NCBI RefSeq assembly: GCF_009866765.1
Contig: NZ_CP019431.1
Span: forward strand, 1,860,001-1,924,000
From: Pseudomonas sp. S35
Lineage (GTDB): Bacteria > Pseudomonadota > Gammaproteobacteria > Pseudomonadales > Pseudomonadaceae
Direction of reading: 5' to 3'
Length of the DNA stretch: 64,000 nt
In this document: positions 47,724-57,339 of the stretch, piece after piece
How the letters are laid out: each line of letters begins with the position of its first letter
How positions within the stretch are numbered: position 1 is the first letter of the stretch
Program-made: the position numbers and the translations under genes
Notes under the pieces: model-generated
Seen by the model: only the letters and a program-made list of their open reading frames with translations
Told to the model about the DNA's origin: nothing
Database searches by the model: none

Positions 47724-49088
47724 TTAGAGCCCGGTCAACATTGCATCCGCTGGCGCATCGGCACGATCCTGTGCGGTCATCTGGAAGTAGATGAAGCCCA
47801 CGGCCATAAAGCCCAGGAAGATCAACCCGATCAGCGTGTTGAACCACGCCATGGCCACTAGGCACACCACGGCCAGTACCAGCGCAATTCCTGGCACGAT
47901 CGGGTAACCCGGTGCGCGGAAGGTGCGTTCCAGCAGCGGTTCGGTCTTACGCAGTTTGAACAGGCTGAGCATGCTCATGATGTACATGACGATGGCGCCG
48001 AACACCGCCATGGTGATCATCGCTGCTGTCAGGGTCATGCCGCCCAGGTTGATCAGGCCGTCGCTGTAGATGGCGGCGATACCGACCACGCCGCCGGCGA
48101 TGATGGCGCGATGAGGTGTCTGAAAGCGCGACAATTTGGCGAGGAAAGACGGCAGGTAACCGGCGCGGGCCAGGGCAAAGAACTGGCGCGAATAGCCGAG
48201 GATAATCCCGTGGAAGCTCGCCACCAGGCCGAACAGGCCGATCCACACCAACATGTGCAACCAGCCGGAGCTTTCGCCCACGACGGTTTTCATCGCTTGC
48301 GGCAGAGGATCATTGATGTTCGACAGGGTGCGCCAGTCGCCCACGCCGCCGGCAAAGAACATCACGCCCATGGCCAGGATCACCAGGGTCAGGATGCCGC
48401 TGATGTAGGCCTTTGGAATGGTACGCTTGGGATCTTTCGCTTCTTCAGCCGCCATCGCAGCGCCTTCGATGGCCAGGAAGAACCAGATCGCGAATGGGAT
48501 GGCTGCAAACATCCCGGCAATCGCCGGGGCGCCAAAGGTGTCGGATCCGGCCCAGCCGTTCAGCGCGAAGTTGCTGAAGCTGAACGCTGGAGCGACCACA
48601 CCCATAAACACCAGCAACTCTGCAACGGCGAGCACGCACACCACCAGTTCAAAGGTAGCGGCGAGCTTCACGCCGAGGATGTTCAGGCCCATGAATACGA
48701 TATAGGCACCGACGGCCGCGTGCTTGGGGTCCAGCGCTGGAAACTGCACGTTCAGGTAAGCGCCGATGGCCAAGGCAATGGCCGGTGGTGCGAAGACAAA
48801 TTCGATGAGTGTGGCCAGGCCGGCGATCAAACCGCCTTTTTCCCCAAATGCCCGACGGCTGTAGGCAAACGGCCCGCCAGCATGGGGAATCGCGGTGGTC
48901 AGCTCGGTGAAACTGAAAATAAAGCAGGTGTACATCGCGGCGACCATCAACGAGGTCACCAGAAAGCCCAATGTCCCGGCTACGCCCCAGCCATAACTCC
49001 AGCCGAAGTATTCCCCAGAGATCACCAGCCCCACGGCAATGCCCCATAAGTGCAGGGTGCCCAAGGTGGGTTTGAGTTGTGTGTTCAT
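47724..49088 (-). CDS. eat: Ethanolamine permease (APC family)
   Basis: A 454-residue transporter with 12 predicted helices. LGTLHLWGIAVGLVISGEYFGWSYGWG at the N-terminus and AIPHAGGPFAYSRRAFG are the hallmarks of the ethanolamine permease branch of the amino acid-polyamine-organocation family. It would take up ethanolamine as a nitrogen source. GGGAG precedes the ATG, and a sigma-54 promoter candidate lies about 40 bases upstream. The ammonia-lyase genes eutBC are not in the window, so the substrate is not confirmed by context. Confidence 0.8.
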   Translation of the reverse strand: MNTQLKPTLGTLHLWGIAVGLVISGEYFGWSYGWGVAGTLGFLVTSLMVAAMYTCFIFSFTELTTAIPHAGGPFAYSRRAFGEKGGLIAGLATLIEFVFAPPAIALAIGAYLNVQFPALDPKHAAVGAYIVFMGLNILGVKLAATFELVVCVLAVAELLVFMGVVAPAFSFSNFALNGWAGSDTFGAPAIAGMFAAIPFAIWFFLAIEGAAMAAEEAKDPKRTIPKAYISGILTLVILAMGVMFFAGGVGDWRTLSNINDPLPQAMKTVVGESSGWLHMLVWIGLFGLVASFHGIILGYSRQFFALARAGYLPSFLAKLSRFQTPHRAIIAGGVVGIAAIYSDGLINLGGMTLTAAMITMAVFGAIVMYIMSMLSLFKLRKTEPLLERTFRAPGYPIVPGIALVLAVVCLVAMAWFNTLIGLIFLGFMAVGFIYFQMTAQDRADAPADAMLTGL

Positions 49089-49127
49089 TGTGCTGCTCCC
49101 TGAACGGTTTGGAATGATTCAAGGTGT

Positions 49128-49143
49128 TGCAGCGGCCATGCCA
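49128..49143 (-). promoter_or_regulatory. Candidate sigma-54 promoter of eat
   Basis: Read on the minus strand: TGGCATGGCCGCTGCA. The -24 GG and -12 GC pairs are present with the required 10 bases between them, and only two positions differ from TGGCACG-N4-TTGCA. Transcription would start near 49117, about 29 bases before the start codon. Fits nitrogen-controlled expression. Confidence 0.55.
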
Positions 49144-49279
49144 GCCTGAGAATCATTGTCGTAAAGGCGCGCAAGTGTCGTCTGGGGGATGGTTTGGCGT
49201 TTGAAATTTCCCGGCGTCGCACCAGATAGGTGCGGCGGTGGCTGAACTGGCGCTATCGGGAGCAAGCCCAGGCGCCGAA

Positions 49280-49364
49280 TACCCCCAGTGTAAACCCCGC
49301 ATAAACCCACTCTTTACGCCGTCTTTACGCCCCGCCCGCACCCTCGCTCTCGTTCCTTTACGCC
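49280..49364 (+). promoter_or_regulatory. Phased direct repeats upstream of kdpF, probable KdpE operator
   Basis: 8-base repeats start at 49280 (TACCCCCA), 49291 (TAAACCCC), 49302 (TAAACCCA), 49313 (TTTACGCC), 49324 (TTTACGCC) and 49357 (TTTACGCC): each interval is 11 or 33 bases. OmpR-type regulators bind direct repeats 11 bases apart. The stretch TTTACGCCCCGCCCGC at 49324-49339 is strikingly like the E. coli KdpE box, which ends TTTACACCCCGCCCG. Confidence 0.7.
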
Positions 49365-49420
49365 GCTCCTGCGGACAATGGCCCCACACGCGGCACTCGC
49401 CGCTGAACGGAGAGACTTCC

Positions 49421-49510
49421 ATGAGTGTTCTGGACGGGGTGTCACTGCTATTGGCCGTGGCGCTGTTCATTTATCTGCTGGTTGCGCTGTTACGCGCGGA
49501 TCGGAACTAG
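49421..49510 (+). CDS. kdpF: Potassium-transporting ATPase small subunit KdpF
   Basis: A 29-residue single-span peptide (MSVLDGVSLLLAVALFIYLL then VALLRADRN), the accessory subunit that stabilises the KdpABC complex. CGGAGAG precedes the ATG. Too short for usual gene callers; identified by sequence and by its place 9 bases before kdpA. Confidence 0.92.
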   Translation: MSVLDGVSLLLAVALFIYLLVALLRADRN

Positions 49511-49519
49511 GAGCAGGCT

Positions 49520-51214
49520 ATGCACAGTTATGACTATTGGCTGATCATTGCCTTCTTTGCCGTGGTGCTGGTGCCGGCACCCTTTCTGGGGCGGTTCTAC
49601 TACAAGGTGATGGAAGGCCAGCGTACCTGGCTGAGCCCGGTGCTGGGGCCTGTCGAAAGAACCTGTTATCGCCTGGCGGGCGTGGACGCGCAGCAGGAAC
49701 AGAGCTGGCAGAAATACATGCTGGCGTTGCTTGCGTTCAACCTTGCAGGCTTTTTGCTGTTGTTCACGATCCTGGTGTTCCAGGACTACCTCCCACTGAA
49801 CCCGCAGAAATTGCCCGGCCAGGAATGGACGTTGGCCTTCAACACCGCGGTCAGTTTCATGACTAACACCAACTGGCAGTCCTACAGCGGTGAAGCCTCA
49901 CTGAGCTACCTCAGCCAGATGGCGGGGCTGACCGTACAGAACTTCGTCAGTGCGGCCACCGGCTTGGCCGTCCTGGTCGCTTTATGCCGTGGGATCGGTC
50001 GCAAATCCGCCCAGACATTGGGTAACTTCTGGGTCGATATGACTCGCGCCACGCTCTACGGCCTGCTGCCGTTGTGCCTGGTGCTGGCGCTGTTTCTGGT
50101 ATGGCAGGGCGTGCCGCAGACCTTCGCCCATTACGTCGATGCCGTGACGCTGCAAGGCGTTGATCAAGTGATCCCCCTGGGCCCGGCCGCCAGCCAGATT
50201 GCAATCAAGCAATTGGGCACCAACGGGGGTGGTTTCTTTGGCGTCAACTCGGCGCATCCGTTTGAAGACCCGACCGCCTGGGCCAACCTGTTTGAAGTGG
50301 CCTCGATCATCCTGATCCCGGTGGCGCTGGTGTTCACCTTCGGTCACTACGTCAAGGACCTGCGCCAAAGCCGCGCCATCCTTGGCTGCATGCTGGCGCT
50401 GTTCCTGATCGGCGGCGCGACGTCGCTGTGGTCGGAGTACCAGCCCAACCCAACCCTGAACAACCCTGCCGTGGAGCAGACCGCACCGCTGGAAGGCAAG
50501 GAAACGCGCTTCGGCACTACCGGCACGGTGCTGTGGTCGGTGACTACCACCGCGGCGTCCAACGGTTCGGTCAACGGCATGCAAGACAGCCTCAGCCCCC
50601 TCAGCGGGATGGTGGCGCTGGTCAACATGATGGTCGGCGAAGTGATCTTCGGCGGTGTCGGCGCCGGCATGTACGGCATGTTGCTCAACGTGTTGATCGC
50701 GGTGTTCCTCGCCGGCTTGATGATTGGACGAACCCCGGAATACCTCGGCAAGAAACTCCAGGCCAGGGAAGTGCAGTTGCTCGTCGTGACCTTGCTGGTG
50801 ATGCCGGTGGGCGTGCTCGTGCTCGGTGCCATTGCCGCCAGCCTGCCAGGCCCGGCCGGCGCCATCAGCAATCCTGGCCCCCACGGCTTCAGCCAGTTGC
50901 TCTACGCCTACACCTCGGCCAGTGCCAACAACGGCTCGGCGTTTGGCGGCTTCAGCGCCAACACACCGTTTCACAACCTGATGCTCGGCCTGGGCATGTT
51001 GATCGGCCGCTTCGGCTACATCCTCCCGGTACTGGCCCTGGCTGGCAGCCTGGCGATGAAAAAGAGCGCCCCGATTGGCCAGAACAGCTTTCCTACCCAC
51101 GGCCCGCTGTTCGTGACCCTGTTGACCGTCACCATCTTGCTGGTAGGCGGCCTGACTTTCCTGCCGACGCTGGCGCTGGGTCCTATCGCTGAACACTTGA
51201 GCATGGGCTTCTGA
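49520..51214 (+). CDS. kdpA: Potassium-transporting ATPase subunit A
   Basis: A 564-residue channel-like subunit with ten membrane helices and four pore loops that select K+. The segment [19 protein letters not shown] is the family signature; [18 protein letters not shown] is another selectivity-loop region. It passes K+ into the complex, which is pumped by KdpB. Standard length. Second gene of kdpFABC. Confidence 0.97.
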   Translation: MHSYDYWLIIAFFAVVLVPAPFLGRFYYKVMEGQRTWLSPVLGPVERTCYRLAGVDAQQEQSWQKYMLALLAFNLAGFLLLFTILVFQDYLPLNPQKLPGQEWTLAFNTAVSFMTNTNWQSYSGEASLSYLSQMAGLTVQNFVSAATGLAVLVALCRGIGRKSAQTLGNFWVDMTRATLYGLLPLCLVLALFLVWQGVPQTFAHYVDAVTLQGVDQVIPLGPAASQIAIKQLGTNGGGFFGVNSAHPFEDPTAWANLFEVASIILIPVALVFTFGHYVKDLRQSRAILGCMLALFLIGGATSLWSEYQPNPTLNNPAVEQTAPLEGKETRFGTTGTVLWSVTTTAASNGSVNGMQDSLSPLSGMVALVNMMVGEVIFGGVGAGMYGMLLNVLIAVFLAGLMIGRTPEYLGKKLQAREVQLLVVTLLVMPVGVLVLGAIAASLPGPAGAISNPGPHGFSQLLYAYTSASANNGSAFGGFSANTPFHNLMLGLGMLIGRFGYILPVLALAGSLAMKKSAPIGQNSFPTHGPLFVTLLTVTILLVGGLTFLPTLALGPIAEHLSMGF

Positions 51215-51228
51215 GAAGGGATATGAAC

Positions 51229-53286
51229 ATGAATATGCCTGCAAAAAACGCGGCCCCGGTCACACCCCAGGCGCCTGCCAAAACCGCTATCTCTGCCCTG
51301 TGGCGTCCGGCGCTGGTCCAGGCGTTCGTCAAGCTGGATCCGCGTCAGCTGAAACGCTCGCCGGTGATGCTGGTGGTCGAACTGACCGCGATTCTCACCA
51401 CGGTGCTGTGCTTCGTACCCGACGCCACTGTGCCGACCTTCGTTGCCGTGCAGATCGCCGTGTGGCTGTGGTTTACCGTGTTGTTCGCCAACTTCGCCGA
51501 AGCCTTGGCCGAAGGACGCGGCAAGGCCCGTGCCGACAGCCTCAAGGCCGGCAGCGAAGGCCTGAGTGCACGGCGCAAGGAGGCCGATGGCAGCTTCAAG
51601 GTCGTGCCGGCCACCAGCCTGCGCAAGGGCGACGTGGTGCGCGTTGCCGCCGGGGAAATGATCCCCGGTGACGGCGAGGTAATCGAAGGTATCGCGGCGG
51701 TCAACGAGGCGGCGATCACTGGCGAGTCCGCACCGGTGATCCGCGAATCCGGCGGCGACCGCTCGGCCGTTACCGGCAACACCCGGCTGGTCTCGGACTG
51801 GCTGCTGGTCCGCATCACCGCCAACCCCGGCGAGTCCACCCTGGACCGCATGATTGCGCTGGTAGAAGGCGCGAAGCGCCAGAAAACCCCCAACGAAGTC
51901 GCGCTGGATATCCTGCTGATCGGCCTGACGTTGATCTTCCTGCTGGTGGTTGTGACCCTGCAGCCGTTCGCTCACTTCGCCAATGGCAGCTTGCCCCTGG
52001 TGTTCCTGGTCGCACTGCTGGTGACGCTGATTCCGACGACCATTGGTGGTTTGCTGTCGGCCATCGGCATTGCCGGCATGGACCGCCTGGTGCGCCTCAA
52101 TGTGATCGCCAAATCCGGCCGCGCTGTGGAAGCGGCGGGGGACGTGCATGTGTTGCTGCTGGACAAGACCGGCACCATCACCTTTGGTAATCGCCGCTGT
52201 GCAGCAGTGGTCGCGGCGCCTGGCGTCAGCGGTCGCGAGGTGGCCGAAGGCGCGTTGTTCGCATCCCTGGCGGACGACACGGCCGAAGGCAAATCCATCG
52301 TTGAATACCTGCGCGCCTTGCACCCTCAGGTCGAGCCGTCCCAGGACGAATTGACCGCCGTGCCGTTCAGCGCCGAAACCCGCTTGTCCGGCGTCGACTA
52401 CCAGGGCCGCGTGTACCGCAAAGGCGCGGTGGATTCGCTGCTGGCATTCATCGGCCTGCAGCGCGCGGACCTCGCACCTGCGCTGTCGCGGGAAATCGAC
52501 AAGATCGCCCAAAGCGGCGGCACCCCGTTGCTGGTGTGCGTCGATGGCAAGTTGCTTGGTGCGATTCATCTGAAGGACGTGGTCAAGCCCGGCATTCGCG
52601 AACGTTTTGCTGAGCTGCGCAAACTGGGCATCCGCACCGTGATGGTCACCGGCGACAACCCGCTGACCGCTGCCGCGATTGCCGCCGAAGCCGGGGTGGA
52701 TGACGTGCTGGCCGAAGCCACGCCAGAGAAAAAACTTGCGCGTATCCGTCATGAGCAAAACGACGGTCGCCTGGTGGCCATGTGCGGGGACGGTGCCAAC
52801 GACGCCCCGGCACTGGCCCAGGCCGACGTGGGCATGGCGATGAACGACGGCACCCAGGCCGCCCGTGAGGCCGCCAACATGGTCGACCTCGACAGCGACC
52901 CCACCAAGCTGCTGGACGTGGTGCAAATCGGCAAGGAATTGCTGGTCACCCGTGGCGCGCTGACCACCTTTTCCATTGCCAACGACGTGGCCAAATACTT
53001 CGCGATTCTGCCGGCGCTGTTTGCCTCGATCTACCCGCAATTGGGCGTGCTCAACGTGATGCACTTGCAGAGCCCGCAGAGCGCGATCCTCTCGGCCATC
53101 GTGTTCAACGCGCTGATCATTGTGGTGTTGATCCCGTTGGCGCTGCGCGGTGTGCGGGTACAGGCAGCGAGTGCGGCGGCGTTGCTGCGACGCAACCTGT
53201 TGATCTATGGCGTGGGTGGGTTGCTGGTGCCATTTGTGGGCATCAAGGCCATCGACATGCTGCTGACCGCGCTGCACCTGGTTTGA
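51229..53286 (+). CDS. kdpB: Potassium-transporting ATPase ATP-binding subunit B
   Basis: A P-type ATPase of 685 residues from ATG 51229; an ATG at 51223 is in frame but sits only 3 bases from the AAGGG ribosome-binding site. Motifs: ITGESAPV (actuator loop), DKTGTIT with the phosphorylated Asp near residue 307, and [21 protein letters not shown]. It drives K+ uptake by the KdpA channel at low external potassium. Confidence 0.97.
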   Translation: MNMPAKNAAPVTPQAPAKTAISALWRPALVQAFVKLDPRQLKRSPVMLVVELTAILTTVLCFVPDATVPTFVAVQIAVWLWFTVLFANFAEALAEGRGKARADSLKAGSEGLSARRKEADGSFKVVPATSLRKGDVVRVAAGEMIPGDGEVIEGIAAVNEAAITGESAPVIRESGGDRSAVTGNTRLVSDWLLVRITANPGESTLDRMIALVEGAKRQKTPNEVALDILLIGLTLIFLLVVVTLQPFAHFANGSLPLVFLVALLVTLIPTTIGGLLSAIGIAGMDRLVRLNVIAKSGRAVEAAGDVHVLLLDKTGTITFGNRRCAAVVAAPGVSGREVAEGALFASLADDTAEGKSIVEYLRALHPQVEPSQDELTAVPFSAETRLSGVDYQGRVYRKGAVDSLLAFIGLQRADLAPALSREIDKIAQSGGTPLLVCVDGKLLGAIHLKDVVKPGIRERFAELRKLGIRTVMVTGDNPLTAAAIAAEAGVDDVLAEATPEKKLARIRHEQNDGRLVAMCGDGANDAPALAQADVGMAMNDGTQAAREAANMVDLDSDPTKLLDVVQIGKELLVTRGALTTFSIANDVAKYFAILPALFASIYPQLGVLNVMHLQSPQSAILSAIVFNALIIVVLIPLALRGVRVQAASAAALLRRNLLIYGVGGLLVPFVGIKAIDMLLTALHLV

Positions 53287-53326
53287 ACTGGCTACATGGG
53301 TTTGCCGATTTATTGAGGAGTTGACT

Positions 53327-53872
53327 ATGACGAATATGATCCGCCCGGCCCTGAGCCTGCTGGTCCTCATGACCCTGATCACCGGCGTGGCCTACCCGCT
53401 GGTGGTCACCGGCGTGGCGCAAGTGGCCTTCCCCGATCAAGCCAATGGCAGCCTGGTGCGCGACGCCAGTGGCAAGGTGCGCGGCTCCAGCCTTATCGCC
53501 CAGGATTTTACTGGCGACAGTTGGTTCCACCCGCGCCCTTCAGCTGGCGCCTTTGCAACGGTGTCCAGCAGCGCCAGTAACCTGGGCCCAAGTAACCCAG
53601 CGCTCGCCACCCGCGTATTCGATGACGCCAATAAACAGCAGGTACCAGGTCAAGGGCCGGTGCCACTGGCCTCGCTGACTACCTCGGGCAGCGGTCTTGA
53701 TCCACACTTGCCACCTCAGGCGATTGCCTATCAACTGGCGCGAGTGGCGGCGGCGCGGAACGTGCCGGTGTCGACGTTGCAACGGCTGTTGGATGAGCAC
53801 ATCGAAAGCCCGCTGGTGGGGCCACCGGTGGTGAATGTGCTGGCGCTGAACATGGCACTGGAAAAGTTGTAG
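53327..53872 (+). CDS. kdpC: Potassium-transporting ATPase subunit C
   Basis: A 181-residue subunit with one N-terminal membrane helix ([22 protein letters not shown]) and a periplasmic domain containing [19 protein letters not shown] and [25 protein letters not shown]. It assists nucleotide binding and assembly of KdpFABC. Start at ATG 53327 with GAGGAG upstream; 40 bases after kdpB. Confidence 0.95.
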   Translation: MTNMIRPALSLLVLMTLITGVAYPLVVTGVAQVAFPDQANGSLVRDASGKVRGSSLIAQDFTGDSWFHPRPSAGAFATVSSSASNLGPSNPALATRVFDDANKQQVPGQGPVPLASLTTSGSGLDPHLPPQAIAYQLARVAAARNVPVSTLQRLLDEHIESPLVGPPVVNVLALNMALEKL

Positions 53873-53884
53873 GCAAGTCGGACG

Positions 53885-53908
53885 CCATCGGGGGCGAGCC
53901 CCCGATGG
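53885..53908. repeat. Hairpin between kdpC and kdpD (REP-like core)
   Basis: CCATCGGGGGC and GCCCCCGATGG form a perfect 11-bp stem with a two-base centre. The core ATCGGGGGC is that of the genome's REP elements. It lies inside the kdp transcript and may reduce read-through into kdpDE. Confidence 0.65.
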
Positions 53909-53951
53909 GCCCTCAAAGACTCTATACAAATACCTGAAGGAACCCCCACGC

Positions 53952-56603
53952 ATGAGCGACTCCGGCCGCGCCGATGCCCTGCTAGCCGACCTGCCCCGCA
54001 ACGGCCGTGGCCGCCTCAAAGTCTTTCTCGGCGCCGCACCGGGCGTGGGCAAGACCTACGCCATGCTTCAGGCAGCCCACACCCAGTTGCGCCAAGGCAT
54101 CCCATTGATTGCCGGTGTGGTGCAAACCCACGGCCGTGCCGAGACCGAAGCCTTGCTCAGCGGCCTGCCGCAGCAACCGTTGCTGCGTAGCGAATACCGC
54201 GGCGTGATGCTTGAAGAAATGGACCTCGACGGCCTGCTCGCCGCCAAGCCCAAGCTGGTGCTGGTGGACGAACTGGCCCACAGCAATGCTCCCGGCAGCC
54301 GCCATGAAAAGCGTTGGCAAGACATCCAGGAACTGCTCGCCGCCGGCATCAACGTGTTTACCACGGTCAACGTCCAACACCTGGAAAGCCTCAACGACCA
54401 GGTGCGCGGAATCACCGGCGTGCAAGTGCGTGAAACCTTGCCCGACTGGGTGCTGCAAGAGGCTGACGAACTGCTGCTGATCGACCTGCCATCCCGCGAG
54501 CTGCTGGAGCGCCTGCGTGACGGCAAAGTCTATGTGCCGGAACAGGCCAGGGCGGCCATCGACGCGTTTTTCACCCAGACCAACCTGATGGCCCTGCGCG
54601 AGCTGGCGATGCAGACCGCCGCTGCCCACGTCGACGACGACTTGGCCCAAGGCTATCGCCAACTCGGCCAAGCCGCGCCGGCGGTGCGCGGCCGCTTGTT
54701 GGTGGGCGTGGATGGCGACGCGCAGGCTGAGCGCCTGGTGCGGCATGCCAGCCGCGTGGCGCAGCGCCGGCACTTGCCCTGGAGCCTGGTGCATATCGAT
54801 AACGGCGGCGCACGGGATGAGCAGTCGCGCCTGCGTCTGCAAAACGCCCAGCAATTGGCCGAGCGACTTGGCGGCGAGGTTGTGTTGCTAAGGGCCGGGG
54901 AGGTGGCCAAGACCCTGATCCAGCATGCTGCCGAACGCCGAGCCAGTCTGGTGTTGGTGGGGCAGTCGCGAATGCGCTGGCGCCGTCGCATGTTTGGCGG
55001 CGGCTTGGCGGCGCGTCTGTTGCGCCATGCGCGCGGCTTGGAAATCAACGTGCTCGACAGTGATGACATTCCCACGCCGCCGCGCTTGCCCCAGGTGCGC
55101 GGGCTGGTGTGGTTCGATTACGCATTGGCGGTAGTCGCGACGGTGGTGGCGGCCGGCGTGGCTTGGGCGGTGTCCAGTGTGTTGCCGTTGCCGAATATCT
55201 CGCTGGTGTTTCTCGCCGCCGTATTATTGGTCGCGGTGCGCAGCAGCCTGGGGCCGTCCCTGGTGTGTGCGGCGTTGTCGTTTCTGACGTACGACTTCCT
55301 GTTTATCCCGCCGAATTTTTCCTTCTCCATCCAGCGTGAAGAAGACGTGCTGACCCTGCTGTTCTTCCTGCTGATGGCGGCGCTCACCGGCAACCTGGCA
55401 GCGCGCCAACGTCGACAATTGCAGGCGTTGCGCGACACCCAGGAAGAAACCAGCGAGCTGCTCGACTTGTCACGCAAACTCACCGCCGCTACCGATCGCC
55501 AGGCGGTGATCAGCGCGGCGGCGCATCACCTGGAAGGTTGGCATGACCTGGACCTGTGCCTGGTCAATCGCGATGGCCAGGGCGGTTGGAAGGTCGAGAC
55601 CGGTGGCCCGCTGACCCTCAGCGAAGCCGAACGCGCCGCCGCCGACTGGGCTTGGCAACACGACCAGCCTGCCGGCATGGGTACCGGCACCCTGCCGCTT
55701 GGGCGTTGGTGGTGGTGGCCGTTGTCGGGTGAAGAAGGGCCGTTGGGGTTGCTTGGTGTCAGCGCCAAGCCGGGCCTGGCGTTGAGCGGTCAACGCCGCC
55801 GTTTGCTCACCGCATTGAGCCAGCCCTTGGCCCAGGCCCTGGCCCGTGCGCAGTTGGCGCAGGAGTTGGAGTCTGCGCGCCTGCATGGCGAAACCGAGCA
55901 ATTGCGCAGTGCCTTGCTCGCGTCGGTGTCCCACGATTTGCGCACGCCGTTGACGTCCATGCGCGGCAGCATCGACAGCCTGCTGGCGCTGGGTGAAGCC
56001 ATTCCCTTGGAGGACCGTCGCGAATTGCTTGAAGGCACACGCGATGAAGCCGAGCGCCTCGACCGCTATATCCAGAATCTACTGGACATGACGCGTCTGG
56101 GCCACGGCGCGCTGAAGCTGGCGCGGGACTGGGTGTCGCCTGGTGATGTCGTCGGCAGCGCCCTCGGCCGTTTGCGTGCGGTGCTGGCGACGTTGCAGGT
56201 GAGCACTGATGTGCCGCCTGCGCTGCCGTTGCTGTACGTGCATGCGGCGTTGATCGAACAGGCGCTGGTGAATGTGCTGGAGAACGCTGCACGCTTCTCA
56301 CCGCCCCACGGTCGTTTACAACTGAGTGCCGGCGTGCAGGACAACCAATTGTTTTTTGCCGTGGCCGATGAGGGGCCGGGCATTCCCGAAGACGAGCGCG
56401 CGAAGATTTTCGATATGTTCTACACCGCCGCACGCGGTGACCGGGGCGGGCAGGGCACGGGCCTGGGCCTGGCGATTTGCCAGGGCATGGTCGGGGCGCA
56501 CGGTGGGCATATCCGGGTGGCCGAAGGTATTGAGGGGCGCGGCACCTGCATCAGCGTGTACCTGCCGTTGCCGGTACAGCCTGGCCTGGAACGTGATGCG
56601 TGA
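53952..56603 (+). CDS. kdpD: Potassium sensor histidine kinase KdpD
   Basis: An 883-residue membrane kinase. Order of parts: KdpD domain with Walker A GAAPGVGKT (residues 27-35) and VLVDELAHSN; a universal-stress-like domain (about 250-370); four closely spaced helices near 395-500; a GAF-like region; HisKA with H661 in ASVSHDLRTPLTS; and the ATPase core with NVLENAARFSPP, DEGPGIPEDE and GTGLGLAICQGM. It phosphorylates KdpE when K+ is limiting. Lies after kdpC behind a hairpin; kdpE follows after 37 bases. Confidence 0.97.
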   Translation: MSDSGRADALLADLPRNGRGRLKVFLGAAPGVGKTYAMLQAAHTQLRQGIPLIAGVVQTHGRAETEALLSGLPQQPLLRSEYRGVMLEEMDLDGLLAAKPKLVLVDELAHSNAPGSRHEKRWQDIQELLAAGINVFTTVNVQHLESLNDQVRGITGVQVRETLPDWVLQEADELLLIDLPSRELLERLRDGKVYVPEQARAAIDAFFTQTNLMALRELAMQTAAAHVDDDLAQGYRQLGQAAPAVRGRLLVGVDGDAQAERLVRHASRVAQRRHLPWSLVHIDNGGARDEQSRLRLQNAQQLAERLGGEVVLLRAGEVAKTLIQHAAERRASLVLVGQSRMRWRRRMFGGGLAARLLRHARGLEINVLDSDDIPTPPRLPQVRGLVWFDYALAVVATVVAAGVAWAVSSVLPLPNISLVFLAAVLLVAVRSSLGPSLVCAALSFLTYDFLFIPPNFSFSIQREEDVLTLLFFLLMAALTGNLAARQRRQLQALRDTQEETSELLDLSRKLTAATDRQAVISAAAHHLEGWHDLDLCLVNRDGQGGWKVETGGPLTLSEAERAAADWAWQHDQPAGMGTGTLPLGRWWWWPLSGEEGPLGLLGVSAKPGLALSGQRRRLLTALSQPLAQALARAQLAQELESARLHGETEQLRSALLASVSHDLRTPLTSMRGSIDSLLALGEAIPLEDRRELLEGTRDEAERLDRYIQNLLDMTRLGHGALKLARDWVSPGDVVGSALGRLRAVLATLQVSTDVPPALPLLYVHAALIEQALVNVLENAARFSPPHGRLQLSAGVQDNQLFFAVADEGPGIPEDERAKIFDMFYTAARGDRGGQGTGLGLAICQGMVGAHGGHIRVAEGIEGRGTCISVYLPLPVQPGLERDA

Positions 56604-56640
56604 GCTACCCTCTTTTCTCCACGGATTTTGATGGGACACC

Positions 56641-57330
56641 ATGAGCCAGACCGCGACGATTTTGGTCATTGATGACGAACCGCAGATCCGCAAATTCTTG
56701 CGCATCAGCCTGGCCTCCCAAGGCTATAAAGTCATCGAGGCCGGCACCGGAAACGAAGGCCTGGCCCAGGCCGCATTGAGCAAACCGGACTTGCTGGTGC
56801 TCGACCTCGGCCTGCCGGACATGGACGGCCAGCAGGTGCTGCGTGAGTTTCGCGAGTGGTCGACGGTGCCGGTCCTGGTGCTGTCGGTGCGGGCCAGCGA
56901 AGGCCAGAAGGTCGAGGCTCTCGACGGCGGCGCCAATGACTATGTGACCAAGCCTTTTGGCATTCAGGAATTTCTCGCCAGGGTTCGCGCACTGCTGCGC
57001 CAGGCGCCCGCTGGGGAGGCGCAGGAAGCGGCGTTGAGTTTCGGCCCGCTGACGGTCGATCTGGCCTATCGCCGCGTGCTGCTGGACGGTGCTGAAGTGG
57101 CGCTGACCCGCAAGGAATATGCCGTGTTGGCGCAGCTGGCGCGACATCCGGGGCGGGTGATCACCCAGCAGCAACTGCTCAAGGATATCTGGGGGCCGAC
57201 CCATACCGAGGACAGCCACTACCTGCGGATCGTGGTGGGGCATCTGAGGCAGAAACTGGCGGATGACCCGACTCAGCCGCGCTTTATCGTGACTGAAGCG
57301 GGGGTGGGGTATCGGTTGTTGGGGGCTTGA
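56641..57330 (+). CDS. kdpE: Response regulator KdpE
   Basis: A 229-residue OmpR-type regulator. Receiver domain with acidic pair D11/D12, phosphorylation site D55 (LLVLDLGLPD) and VTKPF; winged-helix domain ending HLRQKLADDPTQPRFIVTEAGVGYRL. Phosphorylated KdpE activates kdpFABC, probably through the 11-bp-phased repeats at 49280-49364. Ends 9 bases before the convergent patatin gene. Confidence 0.97.
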   Translation: MSQTATILVIDDEPQIRKFLRISLASQGYKVIEAGTGNEGLAQAALSKPDLLVLDLGLPDMDGQQVLREFREWSTVPVLVLSVRASEGQKVEALDGGANDYVTKPFGIQEFLARVRALLRQAPAGEAQEAALSFGPLTVDLAYRRVLLDGAEVALTRKEYAVLAQLARHPGRVITQQQLLKDIWGPTHTEDSHYLRIVVGHLRQKLADDPTQPRFIVTEAGVGYRLLGA

Positions 57331-57339
57331 GCCACGCAC

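Larger units (their letters stand above)
49089..49420. other. eat-kdpF divergent intergenic region (332 bases)
   Basis: Contains a sigma-54 promoter candidate for eat near 49128-49143, a fragment resembling half a REP (ATCGGGAGCAAGCCC near 49247), and the phased repeats that probably bind KdpE at 49280-49364. Confidence 0.6.

Noticed and set aside
51016..53382. 788-codon minus-strand frame across kdpB
   Set aside because: Histidine/glutamine-rich shadow of kdpAB with no recognisable domain.
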